Source: Proteobacteria bacterium UBA6503 (lineage in GTDB: Bacteria > Pseudomonadota > Alphaproteobacteria > UBA1280 > UBA6503). Taken from it: a stretch of 64,000 bases of DNA. Every line of letters starts with the position of its first letter. The first letter of the stretch is position 1. The notes under the pieces were generated by a model. It was given only the letters and a program-made list of their open reading frames with translations. It searched no databases and was not told the DNA's origin. Made by a program: the position numbers and the translations under genes. The stretch lies in contig DJLZ01000005.1 in the NCBI GenBank assembly GCA_002436405.1, positions 496,001 to 560,000 on the forward strand, written 5' to 3'. Of this stretch, positions 42,893 through 52,109 are shown one piece after another.

Positions 42893-44336
42893 GGGTATGC
42901 TCCGCTTCTAAACTTGGGGCTGATCTATCAGGTGCTGCTGCCGCTTGGCGCTCAAAATGCTGTTCAAGGTGGTCACACACCGTTACGTCTAGGTCGGTCC
43001 CGCCGCCGTAGGTGTGGTCAATCAGGCGCTTACGGGTATCAAGCAAGTACTGTGAGCCTTGTGGGCCTTTAAACTCTGGGTGTACATCCTGTGCATGGCG
43101 AATGGCAGCAAGTACTTCAATTTTCTGTTCATCAACCGAAAGCGGCATATCGTTAAACGCTAGGTTATCCATAGCCCATTCTTGGCGGGCTTCAAGGTAG
43201 GCACGGCGTTTTTCAGCTAAAATAAGAACACTTTCATGCTGCTCTTCGGGGAATTGTTTAAGGTGTTTTTCGGTAATCATCATCCCGTAATCAAGGGCAA
43301 CTTCATCACCCAAGGCCATACCGTCTTTTGCGTGTTGCTGGCCCACGGCAATTGCATTTGCATAAAATGTTGTGCGGTCCATCGAATAGGCACCCACAAG
43401 TTTTGCAGCCATGTTTTCCATCTCTTCGGTACTTGCGCCTAGCAAACGTGTACGCACATTCTCTTCGTCTTTCACAATTTCATCCAAGACTCTGAATGAG
43501 GCATATTCTTCCGCTGGGTTTTTAATGTGCCCTAACGCACGAGCATCGGCAATGGCTTGCACCATATCAATATGACCACCTGCTTTAAGGTGGTGAAGCA
43601 CCGCAACCGTGTCTGACATATCCTCTTGCAAGTAGCGTGAGTAAAGATCATTTGCACCCTTTGTCGTGGCTGCTTTCTCCCATAGTTTGGCGTAAGCAGG
43701 GTTAGCTTCTACAAGGGGTGATGTGCCCTTCTCTTTGTAGCCATCAAGGTCTTCGGCCCAAAGTTGAATGCTGCGTGCATGTTGAAGTTCGTGGGCATCC
43801 ACAAAGGCACGTTTGTCAGTATGGCTAAAGTTAAAGCGCTGAGTAATTTCTTCAGGTTCACAGCCTGCGTAGTGGGCAATCATCTCTTGGCGTGTTTGCA
43901 ACGGGTTTGATTCTACTGCTACACCGTCAACACGGCGATCATATGGGGCAAGCTTTTTGCCCTGCTTATCAGTTTCGATGTAGTCATAAGTTTTCATGTA
44001 GCCGCTTTCAGGCTGACGAAGACCTTTATAAAGCTCTCGGCCATTCAGGTAATCATCAAGCGGGCGCAGGACGGTGTTGGCAATAAAGCCGCCAAAAGGC
44101 TCACGGCTTTTAATACGGTTAAACGTTTGACGTACCTGAGATGAACTCACGTTAAATACATTGCTCGAAAGAAGTGGCTTAGGGCGATTAAAGTCAAAAT
44201 GATCAAGACGGCGCACAAGGTGTACCCCTTCAAGCCCCGGAATACGGCCAAAGCGCTGGGGCGCCGCGCGCATCAAAATAGGGTTGCCAGCCACAACCTT
44301 TGCCTGATGCTCAAGATCGATATCTTTTTGATACAA
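42879..44336 (-). CDS. Putative gluzincin-like metallopeptidase, paralogue 1
   Basis: 485 residues, family not recognised. AHELQHARS with HExxH at about 182-186. The second block, LQEDMSDTVAVLHHLKAGG at about 236-254, has the E-x3-D arrangement (E238, D242). The intervening distance (52 residues) is shorter than in the paralogue. N-terminal part shares the VHLVRRLDHFDF region with VSIIDRLKYFTF of the other protein. No signal peptide is visible. Transcribed ahead of paralogue 2 with overlapping ends, so the two are probably made together. Codon use is like the neighbours, so this is not an obvious recent acquisition. Confidence 0.65.
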   Translation of the reverse strand: MYQKDIDLEHQAKVVAGNPILMRAAPQRFGRIPGLEGVHLVRRLDHFDFNRPKPLLSSNVFNVSSSQVRQTFNRIKSREPFGGFIANTVLRPLDDYLNGRELYKGLRQPESGYMKTYDYIETDKQGKKLAPYDRRVDGVAVESNPLQTRQEMIAHYAGCEPEEITQRFNFSHTDKRAFVDAHELQHARSIQLWAEDLDGYKEKGTSPLVEANPAYAKLWEKAATTKGANDLYSRYLQEDMSDTVAVLHHLKAGGHIDMVQAIADARALGHIKNPAEEYASFRVLDEIVKDEENVRTRLLGASTEEMENMAAKLVGAYSMDRTTFYANAIAVGQQHAKDGMALGDEVALDYGMMITEKHLKQFPEEQHESVLILAEKRRAYLEARQEWAMDNLAFNDMPLSVDEQKIEVLAAIRHAQDVHPEFKGPQGSQYLLDTRKRLIDHTYGGGTDLDVTVCDHLEQHFERQAAAAPDRSAPSLEAEHTHERS

Positions 44337-44456
44337 AGCCCCAAAATCCCGTGTTTTTATTACTTATTATTAACCCTTATATAAGGTGTAGGGTCATAAC
44401 AACGGAAAACAAGGCCTAAAAGGCCAAAAAGCACAGTAAAAGGCTAGATTTCAGGA

Positions 44457-45341
44457 TTAATTCTGTAAAACGCCGTAGAAGAACCATTCATCGGTCGGTT
44501 TTGCCTCGTAAAACGGCAAGATAAGAAAGCCGTTTTCTGGGGCTTTTACTTCTTCACCGTCTTTGTATTTAGCTAGCAAGTCGCCCGCTTTAATAGGCTG
44601 CATATGACGAAACTCTTCATGCACAAAGTCACCTTCGCGGTCTTTAATGTAAGCACCTGTAATCTTTACGTCTTTTTCAATTTCAGGCACAAGAATTTCG
44701 CCCTCAATCAAACCAAAGTGAATCAACGCATTACGTGCCGCACGGTCAGCCACCATAATGGCTTGCGGGTCAGTATGTTCGCCGCACTCAATCAGGCAGT
44801 TTAGTTTGCCATGGCGGTGCGCAAAGTCCTGCGTTGTGGGGATAACAGCGTCATCGCCATTCATCTCAGCCCAGCCACCAATAATGTAGGTGCCGCCAAG
44901 AACACGCGCCAGCTTATTATTCTCTTCACTTGGGTAGTCATTAAAAATAAATGGGGGGCCAATACCTGCATGGGCTGAGTGGATATCAACCATGGCATCA
45001 CACTTTTCAATGTGGTCGCAGATAATATCGGCAATGCGCTCTTCGTAGTTTTGTGGGGCCTCGTGGCGTGTGATGACGCGGTTCAGGTTAGCCTCAACGT
45101 AGCGCACATTACTGGCACATGCCCAAGGATTACACTGAGGTACAAGCGTAACCTTACCCGCTTTAAGCGGTAGCTCGCCTGAGTCAATTTCATCAACCAA
45201 AGCCTGCAAGGCCACTTGGCCGCAGGTTTCGTTACCGTGGATACCACCCAACAAAAGCAAGTGAGGCCCTGCGTTACCACTGTCAAAGTGGTAGCTCAGG
45301 ACCTCATCAAATTGTGGGTGAAAGTCTAGGACTTTACTCAT
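44457..45341 (-). CDS. Succinylglutamate desuccinylase/aspartoacylase-family hydrolase
   Basis: Zn-dependent M14-like deacylase of 294 residues. Metal-binding motif GGIHGNETCGQ (His and Glu) and the third ligand in MVDIHSAH, plus the conserved NPWACASNVRYVEANLNR segment. Substrate not determinable: AstE, aspartoacylase and related amide hydrolases all fit. Eight bases downstream of sucB, so it is co-transcribed with the 2-oxoglutarate dehydrogenase genes, which may hint at a succinyl- or acyl-amino-acid substrate. Confidence 0.8.
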   Translation of the reverse strand: MSKVLDFHPQFDEVLSYHFDSGNAGPHLLLLGGIHGNETCGQVALQALVDEIDSGELPLKAGKVTLVPQCNPWACASNVRYVEANLNRVITRHEAPQNYEERIADIICDHIEKCDAMVDIHSAHAGIGPPFIFNDYPSEENNKLARVLGGTYIIGGWAEMNGDDAVIPTTQDFAHRHGKLNCLIECGEHTDPQAIMVADRAARNALIHFGLIEGEILVPEIEKDVKITGAYIKDREGDFVHEEFRHMQPIKAGDLLAKYKDGEEVKAPENGFLILPFYEAKPTDEWFFYGVLQN

Positions 45342-45349
45342 CTTGCTCC

Positions 45350-46585
45350 TTAGATTTCTAGGATAAGACGCGCTGGATCTTCTAGCGCTTCCTTGATTTT
45401 TACAAGGAATGTCACAGCTTCGCGACCGTCAACAATACGGTGGTCGTAGCTTAGTGCTAGGTACATCATTGGGCGTACTTTAATTTCACCATCAACAACC
45501 ATTGGGCGCTGCTGAATAGCATGCATACCCAAAATACCAACCTGCGGTGCATTGAGGATTGGTGTTGAAAGCATTGAACCAAACACACCACCGTTGGTGA
45601 TTGTGAAGGTACCGCCTTGTAGGTCGTCTGGCATTAGTTTGTTTTCGCGGGCACGTGTTGCGTAGTCAAGGATTGACTGCTCAATACCTGCAAAGCTTAG
45701 TTGGTCAGCGTCACGCACAACAGGTACAACTAGGCCACGTGGGGCTGAAACAGCAATACCAATGTCGTAGTAGTTCTTCTGAACAATCTCTTCGCCATCA
45801 ATTTCTGAGTTTAGCGCAGGTACTTCTTTAAGGGCGTGGATAACAGCCTTTGTGAAGAATGACATAAAGCCAAGGTTTGCGCCGTATTTCTCTTTAAAGC
45901 CTTCTTTGTACTGCTTACGAAGGGCCATAACTTCAGTTAGGTCAACTTCGTTAAATGTTGTTAGCATTGCAGCTGTGTTTTGGGCTTCTTTCAGGCGACG
46001 TGCAATTGTTTTACGTAGGGCCGTCATCTTCACGCGCTCTTCTGAGCGGTCACCAGCAGCTTTACGCACTGGCTGTGAAGTTGTTGGGGCCTTAGGCGCT
46101 GCAGGTGCTTCTGATTTTTTAGCAGCTGGCGCTTCAAGGTGTTTCATTACGTCTTCTTTAGTTAGGCGACCGCCCTTACCTGTGCCTTTGATATCGGCTG
46201 GGTTAAGGTTGTTTTCGCTTACCAAACGGCGTACTGCTGGGGCTAGGTCGTTTAGCTCGTCAGCTGATTTGCTGCTTGAGGCAGAAGAATCAGCAGAAGC
46301 TGATTTTTCTTCTGATGAATCTTCTTTAGAAGCTGAAGCTTGCGCTTCGCCTTCTTCAAGTAGCGCTAGGATATCGCCTGGGCTTACGGTGTCACCTTCT
46401 TGAGCCTTGATAGTTTTAAGCACGCCTGATTTTGGTGCAGTTACTTCAAGGTTAATCTTTTCAGTCTCAAGTTCGGCAATCAGTTCATCTTCGTTTACAA
46501 AGTCACCTTCGCTTTTAACCCACTTAGCAATAGTGGCTTCGTTGATGCTTTCGCCCATTTGTGGGGCTTCGATGTTTACTGACAT
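45350..46585 (-). CDS. sucB: 2-oxoglutarate dehydrogenase E2, dihydrolipoyl succinyltransferase
   Basis: Transfers succinyl groups to CoA. 411 residues with three parts. The lipoyl domain at about 1-77 has lipoylated Lys in ELETEKINLEV, and an Ala/Ser/Glu linker follows. The E3/E1-binding domain is at about 110-150 (LAPAVRRLVSENNLNPADIKGTGKGGR). The catalytic domain has the active-site His in LALSYDHRIVDGREAV. 59 bases downstream of sucA. Confidence 0.96.
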   Translation of the reverse strand: MSVNIEAPQMGESINEATIAKWVKSEGDFVNEDELIAELETEKINLEVTAPKSGVLKTIKAQEGDTVSPGDILALLEEGEAQASASKEDSSEEKSASADSSASSSKSADELNDLAPAVRRLVSENNLNPADIKGTGKGGRLTKEDVMKHLEAPAAKKSEAPAAPKAPTTSQPVRKAAGDRSEERVKMTALRKTIARRLKEAQNTAAMLTTFNEVDLTEVMALRKQYKEGFKEKYGANLGFMSFFTKAVIHALKEVPALNSEIDGEEIVQKNYYDIGIAVSAPRGLVVPVVRDADQLSFAGIEQSILDYATRARENKLMPDDLQGGTFTITNGGVFGSMLSTPILNAPQVGILGMHAIQQRPMVVDGEIKVRPMMYLALSYDHRIVDGREAVTFLVKIKEALEDPARLILEI

Positions 46586-46644
46586 TTTTTATTCTCCGTG
46601 AGTTAATCAGTTTTTATTATAAACACAAACTTAGTTTGAATTCA

Positions 46645-49389
46645 TTACTTTGCAGCAAACACTGCATCGCAAATTTCTTTTTGTTCTTCCATATGGCGCT
46701 TCGGGCTACCTACAGCTGGTGCCGCAGCAGACGGACGCGCGATAAGGCGGATGTTCTGCTTAAGCTCTGGCTGTAGGGTATCTTGAACGTACCACCAAGC
46801 ACCTTGGTTGCGTGGCTCTTCTTGAGCCCATACAATCTCAGCCTTGCTGTTCAAGCCTTTAAGCGCTGCATTAATTTCAGTTAGCGGTAGTGGGTATAGT
46901 TGCTCTAGGCGTACAATCGCCACGTCTTCTGCTTGTTTGCCCTTCTCTTCTTGAGCGGCAATCAAATCGTAGTAAAGCTTACCTGAGCACAACACCACGC
47001 GGCGTGCCTTTTTAATGTCAATGTTGTTATCTTGGATAACTTTCAAGAACTTGCCACTTGTTAGGTCTTCTGGGCTGCTTACAGCCTTCGGATGACGTAG
47101 CAAACTCTTCGGTGACATTACAACCAGCGGACGACGCACCTTACGCATCACCTGACGGCGAAGCAGGTGGAAGATCTGCGCTGGGGTTGTTGGGTTACAA
47201 ACAGTCATGTTGTTTTCAGCACATAGCTGCAAGAAACGCTCAAGACGGGCTGATGAGTGTTCAGGGCCTTGGCCTTCCATACCGTGTGGCAATAGAAGAA
47301 CCAGACCACTCATACGGTCCCACTTGGTTTCTGAGCTAGCAAGGAACTGGTCAATAATAATCTGAGCACCGTTGGCAAAGTCACCAAACTGGGCTTCCCA
47401 AACTGTTAGGTTTTTCGGGCTCGACATTGAGTAACCAAATTCAAAGCCCATAACTGCGTACTCAGAAAGTGTTGAGTTATGAATTTCAAGCTCAGCATCA
47501 CCAGTCGCAATGGCTTGCAATGGTGTGTAAGGCTGTGCTGTTTTGTAGTCAATCAATACGCCATGACGGTGCGAGAATGTACCGCGGCGGGCATCCTGAC
47601 CAGTCAAACGAACACTTACACCTTCTGAAACAAGCGCGCCGTAGGCAGCCATTTCAGCAGCACCCCAGTCCATACCACCTTCAAGTAGGTTTTCTGAACG
47701 TTTTTCCATACCCTTGGCAACCTTCGGGTGTGGGGTAAAGCTATCAGGCCAGCTCACTGTGGCATCGCTAATGGCTTTAAGTGTTTTTTCTGAAATTGAT
47801 GTATCAGCTTCGTCTTTATCTTCAAGGCTGTACTCTGACCAAATGCCGTTAAACATTTCGCGTTCGCCTTCAACGCCTTCTTTGGCTTTATCGAGGGCTT
47901 TTTGCATCACATCGGTATGGTCGTCGCGTACTTTCTTCGAGTCATCTTTGCTCATGGTACCTTCGTCAGCAAGCTGCGCTTGGTAGATGGCGTATGTTGA
48001 GCTGTGATTCTTAATTGTGTCGTACATCAATGGCTGAGTGAAGCTCGGATCATCACCCTCGTTGTGGCCGTACTTACGGTAACACACCATATCAATCACA
48101 ACATCACGCTGGAAGCGGCTACGGTAAGCCATTGCAAGCTGCATCACGTGGCAGCAAGCTTCTGGGTCGTCAGCGTTTACGTGGAAAATTGGTACCTGTA
48201 GCATCTTCGCAAAGTCGGTACAGTATTCGGTACCAAAGCCTTCGTGCGGCAATGCGGTGTAACCAAGTTGGTTGTTAATCACAACGTGTACTGTACCGCC
48301 TGTTGTATAGGCTTCAACAGTACCTAGGTTAAAGGTTTCAGCCACAACACCTTGGCCAATAAAGGCTGTATCACCGTGGATAAGCAGCGGCATTACCTTA
48401 CGACGCTCGGTATCACCGATACGCTTTTGGCGTGCACGTGTGCTGCCCTCTACCACAGGGTCAATGGTTTCTAGGTGGCTTGGGTTTGGTAGCAACGAAA
48501 CGTGAAGGTCGTAACCTTTGTTTGTTGTAATGTCGTAGGCTTTACCTTTGTGGTATTTCACGTCACCTGATGAACAGTCATTCGCCATTGACCATGTGCC
48601 TGCAAACTCAGAGAACATGTGCTCAAGTGGTTTATTAAGGATGTTCACCAATACGTTTAGGCGGCCACGGTGTGCCATACCCATAACAACGTCGGTCACG
48701 CCTGATTCGCCAGCGGCATCAATCATCACGTCAAGCATAGGAATTAGTGTTTCGCCACCTTCTAGTGAGAAACGCTTAACGCCTACAAATTTCTTGTGCA
48801 AGAACTGCTCAAAGTTCTCAGCAACCATCAGGCCTTTAAGGATACGCTGCTTTTCTTCAGCGCTAAACTTAGGCTTGTTTTGCAAACCTTCCATACGCTG
48901 TTGCAGCCAGATACGCTCATTACGAGGGATATCGGTAAACTGAACACCAATGGTGCGGCAGTATGTGTTGCGGATGGCTTCAAAGATATCGCGCAGTTTT
49001 GCTTTAGGCTGAGGTAGAACACCTTCAGTTGAAAATTCTTCGTCCAAGTCGGCAGCGGTCAGGCCAAAAGCGATAGGCTTAAGGTCGTCGTCCAAGTCAG
49101 GGGCGGCAGCAATTGGGTTAATGTGCGCACGGCGGTGGCCGTGGGCACGGAAGGCATTAATCATTTGGCTTACGCGGCTTTGCTTATCGCTTTCAGCGGC
49201 AGGCATTAGGCCGTCGCTTGTGCCAACGCTGCTGCTTGCAGCTGAAGCACCCTCGTCCATCCCAGCGAAAAAGTCTCGCCAGTGTTCAGGCACTGAGTTT
49301 TTGTCTTCAATGTATTGTTCGTAAAGTTCTTCAAGGTAGAGAGAGTTTGTACCGTACAAAGTCCCTTTAGAAGTGCTGTTGCCGCTCAC
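46645..49389 (-). CDS. sucA: 2-oxoglutarate dehydrogenase E1
   Basis: Thiamine-diphosphate-dependent decarboxylating component. 914 residues, normal for the family. N-terminal YLEELYEQYIEDKNSVPEHW (E2-binding segment), VVMGMAHRGRLNVLVNIL and the ThDP/Mg motif region containing IHGDTAFIGQG. C-terminal transketolase domains contain SEYAVMGFEFGYSM and LLPHGMEGQGPEHSSAR. First gene of the sucA-sucB-deacylase unit. Upstream it faces the divergent lysozyme-like gene. Confidence 0.97.
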   Translation of the reverse strand: MSGNSTSKGTLYGTNSLYLEELYEQYIEDKNSVPEHWRDFFAGMDEGASAASSSVGTSDGLMPAAESDKQSRVSQMINAFRAHGHRRAHINPIAAAPDLDDDLKPIAFGLTAADLDEEFSTEGVLPQPKAKLRDIFEAIRNTYCRTIGVQFTDIPRNERIWLQQRMEGLQNKPKFSAEEKQRILKGLMVAENFEQFLHKKFVGVKRFSLEGGETLIPMLDVMIDAAGESGVTDVVMGMAHRGRLNVLVNILNKPLEHMFSEFAGTWSMANDCSSGDVKYHKGKAYDITTNKGYDLHVSLLPNPSHLETIDPVVEGSTRARQKRIGDTERRKVMPLLIHGDTAFIGQGVVAETFNLGTVEAYTTGGTVHVVINNQLGYTALPHEGFGTEYCTDFAKMLQVPIFHVNADDPEACCHVMQLAMAYRSRFQRDVVIDMVCYRKYGHNEGDDPSFTQPLMYDTIKNHSSTYAIYQAQLADEGTMSKDDSKKVRDDHTDVMQKALDKAKEGVEGEREMFNGIWSEYSLEDKDEADTSISEKTLKAISDATVSWPDSFTPHPKVAKGMEKRSENLLEGGMDWGAAEMAAYGALVSEGVSVRLTGQDARRGTFSHRHGVLIDYKTAQPYTPLQAIATGDAELEIHNSTLSEYAVMGFEFGYSMSSPKNLTVWEAQFGDFANGAQIIIDQFLASSETKWDRMSGLVLLLPHGMEGQGPEHSSARLERFLQLCAENNMTVCNPTTPAQIFHLLRRQVMRKVRRPLVVMSPKSLLRHPKAVSSPEDLTSGKFLKVIQDNNIDIKKARRVVLCSGKLYYDLIAAQEEKGKQAEDVAIVRLEQLYPLPLTEINAALKGLNSKAEIVWAQEEPRNQGAWWYVQDTLQPELKQNIRLIARPSAAAPAVGSPKRHMEEQKEICDAVFAAK

Positions 49390-49528
49390 GGGTATATGCC
49401 TCGATTTGGATAATTTGTTATAACGGCCTAAATCATACCAAGTTGTAAAAATTTACACAACGAGAACAGCCCTTTTTGGGCAGTTTTTTTTAACGTTTGT
49501 GCTGATTTTTCAGTCAATTTTTAGCAGC

Positions 49529-49558
49529 TTGACAAAATACAATTCTAAAGGGCATTAT
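49529..49558 (+). promoter_or_regulatory. Candidate promoter for lysozyme-like gene
   Basis: Perfect -35 TTGACA (49529-49534), 18 bases, then CATTAT (49553-49558, four of six matches to TATAAT). Lies 85 bases upstream of the chosen start codon. The leader between is an almost pure pyrimidine tract. Confidence 0.5.
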
Positions 49559-49642
49559 GAGCCCCTTGAATTTATTCTTCTTTTTCCTTTTTCCAACTTA
49601 CTTTTTCTAAGTCTTTTTCTTTTCTTTAACACGAGACTTACC

Positions 49643-50443
49643 ATGAAACGAATCTACCGCATCATGGCTGCCGCCATCGCGGCAGCATTCATCTTTGTGG
49701 TGCCGACCTCGGCTGACGCCGCACCCCGTGTGCCTGGCAACGGCCCCGTTGTGACCGACCGTGTCACTGACGAAGAACTTTACGTCATCGCCTCCTGGGA
49801 GAATGGCCCGCTGCTCACTGGTGCTCGCACCGTCGACGAGCTGCAATACCCCCTTGAAGTGAACGCGCAGGACTGCACCGACCGTGGATGCACCAACGGC
49901 TGCACCATTGGTTACGGCTACAACCTCGGCGCCCATTCGGTGTCGGACGTTGTCCGTGACTTTGAAGCCGCCGGCATGACCCGTGAACGTGCCCTGGAAT
50001 TCGCACGCTTTTCAAGCATCACTGGCATCGAGGCCGTAGCCCTTTGCGGCCGTGATGCGCCTAACCGCCACCTGCTGCCCACCATGACCGCTGATGAGTC
50101 GTGGGAGCTGCTTCGTGTAATGGCAGCAAGCCATAAGCAAAATGTGGTTAACCGTGCCCGCGCCGAAGGCCTGCTGCCCTACTTCAACAGTGGTCAGTTT
50201 GCCATCATGGTTGCGCTCGACTATCAGAACCCTGTTCTGTCGTCGGAAGCAACTTACGTGTGGCGTCAGCTGCGTGCTGGTGATACCAGCGCTGTGCTGC
50301 GGAACATCCGCAACCACATGGGCACCCGCTTTGCGCCTGGTCTGCAGACCCGCCGCAACTGGGAGGCCAGCTACTTTGCTTGGGCAACCCGCCGTCAGCG
50401 TGCGGCTGGCCAGTTCAACTGGCCCGGCACCCGTGCTTCGTAA
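49643..50443 (+). CDS. Secreted lysozyme-like (GH24/pesticin-type) protein, foreign composition
   Basis: 266 residues from the ATG at 49643. The in-frame TTG at 49499 would put an odd hydrophobic leader before it. Signal peptide MKRIYRIMAAAIAAAFIFVV with cleavage near ADAAP. The mature part has a likely catalytic Glu in SWENG (E53), followed by a Cys-containing loop (C78, C83, C87) and TIGYGYNLG (88-96), the arrangement of phage-type and pesticin-type lysozymes (Glu, then a TIGYG strand). Predicted to cut peptidoglycan in the periplasm or outside the cell. Codon use is rich in CTG, CGC, GGC and GCC, unlike the flanking genes, suggesting transfer. No holin or other lysis gene is adjacent. Confidence 0.72.
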   Translation: MKRIYRIMAAAIAAAFIFVVPTSADAAPRVPGNGPVVTDRVTDEELYVIASWENGPLLTGARTVDELQYPLEVNAQDCTDRGCTNGCTIGYGYNLGAHSVSDVVRDFEAAGMTRERALEFARFSSITGIEAVALCGRDAPNRHLLPTMTADESWELLRVMAASHKQNVVNRARAEGLLPYFNSGQFAIMVALDYQNPVLSSEATYVWRQLRAGDTSAVLRNIRNHMGTRFAPGLQTRRNWEASYFAWATRRQRAAGQFNWPGTRAS

Positions 50444-50454
50444 TCCACTAACGA

Positions 50455-50487
50455 TACCCCTTCAGCATTGCTGAGGGGGTTTTTTCC
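50455..50487 (+). terminator. Terminator after lysozyme-like gene
   Basis: Stem CCCCTTCAGC/GCTGAGGGG with loop ATT, followed by TTTTTT, 14 bases past the stop. Confidence 0.9.
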
Positions 50488-50563
50488 GTTTTAGCATCTA
50501 AAAAGCTTTATAAAGGATGTGTTTTAATGCTATTTTGCAGGCGCACAAAAACAAGGTTTTCTC

Positions 50564-52066
50564 ATGACAAAAGAAATTGCTTTTACTCACGCCAAAGTTG
50601 TAAACAGCACGCAGCCCCTAGCGGCAGCGGCCTTCACTGTTGCGGAGGGTAAGTTTAAACAAGTTTTTGATAACGAAAACACATTCAAAAACTACCTTAA
50701 GCGTAACCCATGTGAAGTCGTTGACCTTGCAGGCCATGCCGTTGTGCCAGGCCAAGTTGATACGCATACAATTTCTACGTTTATTTGCAAATTTAAATCA
50801 GCCGCTAACGCTGAAGGTGTTAGCGATGCCCTAACCCTTGCAACACGCCTTAAAAAAGCGGCACTCGCCAAAACTGATGAGCATGGCTTTGTATTTGCGA
50901 CAGGCTGGCAATCAGAAAACCTAGACCTTACCCTTGAAACCCTTGACGAACTAGGCATTGATAAGCCCATTGCCGTGTTTAACAGCAGCTTCCATGGTGC
51001 ACAGCTTAACAGCGTTGGCCTTAAAGCTATTGATAAAGCTGGTATTAAAGGCGCCCCTAAAGACGGCCTACTGATGGGCCCTATTTTTGATACTTTTGTA
51101 AACCATGCCCGCCCGACCCCTGTTGAGTTTGCTAAACACTTTATGGCGTACGAGCAATCACTGGCCGCTGCAGGTGTGACCACAGCCCATGACCTTGTGA
51201 TTCAAAAATCTGACGAAGTGCAGGTTTTAAAAGCGATGGCCCTTAAAGGCTTGCTTAAACTACGTTGGCGTTGCTACGTGACCCGCCCTGAGCTCTTAGA
51301 AGGCAGCCTTGAAGATTACGGCAACTTGAAATTTGTAGGCGTTAAGGTATTTATTGATGGCTCATACGGTATGAAAAATGCCCACCAAGACCGTGCCCAT
51401 GCATACGTGGATGGCTCCGTTTCTGAAAGCAAGCTTTCAGTAAAAGACATTGTAGCCACAGCTAAAAAGCTAACTGATATTGGTGGTTCACATGCCCACC
51501 TAGCAGCCCACTGCATTGGCTACGCCGCGTGCGAGACTTTCCTTAAAGCGGCCGCCGAACTGCGTGACAGTGTTTACACCAAAGAGCTTACACTCCGTGC
51601 CCTGCACTTTGAAACAGCTGACGATAAACTGATTAACCGTGCCAAAGAACTTGGCGTAATTGTTTCTATGCAGCCTGCTTTTTCGCAAGATGTTAAAGAC
51701 TACGCAAAAGACATTCCGCATCCTGAGCACGTAAACCCAATGAAGCGTGTTGCCCTTATCCTGAAAGATAAGTTCGCCATCGGTAGCGACAGTATGCCAA
51801 TTGGCTACATGAAGAATGCGGCCCTTGCACTTAACCCGCCGCTACCAACACAAAAGGTAACCGACGACTTTATTAAGTTGCTGCCGACCATGACACGCCA
51901 TGGCGCAAGCATTACAAACGAGCGTCAAAACTTTGGCGCTATCAAAGCTGGCCAATCAGCTGACTTTGTTGTGCTCAGCAAGTTGCCACGCTCAGGGAAA
52001 GACTGCGACACCACCGAAGTGCTACAGACTTGGGTAAAAGGTAAACAGGTCTTCGCGAAGAAATAA
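50564..52066 (+). CDS. YtcJ-like amidohydrolase (amidohydrolase family 3)
   Basis: Metal-dependent hydrolase-superfamily protein of 500 residues, substrate unknown. It follows the family layout: N-terminal beta-sandwich strand, AVVPGQVDTH at the start of the barrel, VKVFIDGSYG, then His in HLAAHCIGY and ALHFETA, and the catalytic-type Asp in AIGSDSMP. The usual H-x-H pair after the first barrel strand reads H-T-I here, so one metal ligand is missing. No signal peptide. Own terminator downstream. Confidence 0.75.
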   Translation: MTKEIAFTHAKVVNSTQPLAAAAFTVAEGKFKQVFDNENTFKNYLKRNPCEVVDLAGHAVVPGQVDTHTISTFICKFKSAANAEGVSDALTLATRLKKAALAKTDEHGFVFATGWQSENLDLTLETLDELGIDKPIAVFNSSFHGAQLNSVGLKAIDKAGIKGAPKDGLLMGPIFDTFVNHARPTPVEFAKHFMAYEQSLAAAGVTTAHDLVIQKSDEVQVLKAMALKGLLKLRWRCYVTRPELLEGSLEDYGNLKFVGVKVFIDGSYGMKNAHQDRAHAYVDGSVSESKLSVKDIVATAKKLTDIGGSHAHLAAHCIGYAACETFLKAAAELRDSVYTKELTLRALHFETADDKLINRAKELGVIVSMQPAFSQDVKDYAKDIPHPEHVNPMKRVALILKDKFAIGSDSMPIGYMKNAALALNPPLPTQKVTDDFIKLLPTMTRHGASITNERQNFGAIKAGQSADFVVLSKLPRSGKDCDTTEVLQTWVKGKQVFAKK

Positions 52067-52078
52067 CCACCCACAATT

Positions 52079-52106
52079 AAAAAGCGCCCCAGTTGGGGCG
52101 CTTTTC
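52079..52106. terminator. Bidirectional terminator between amidohydrolase and rodA
   Basis: Stem AAAGCGCCCC/GGGGCGCTTT with loop AGTT and A/T runs on both sides. Serves the two convergent genes. Confidence 0.9.
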
Positions 52107-52109
52107 TTA

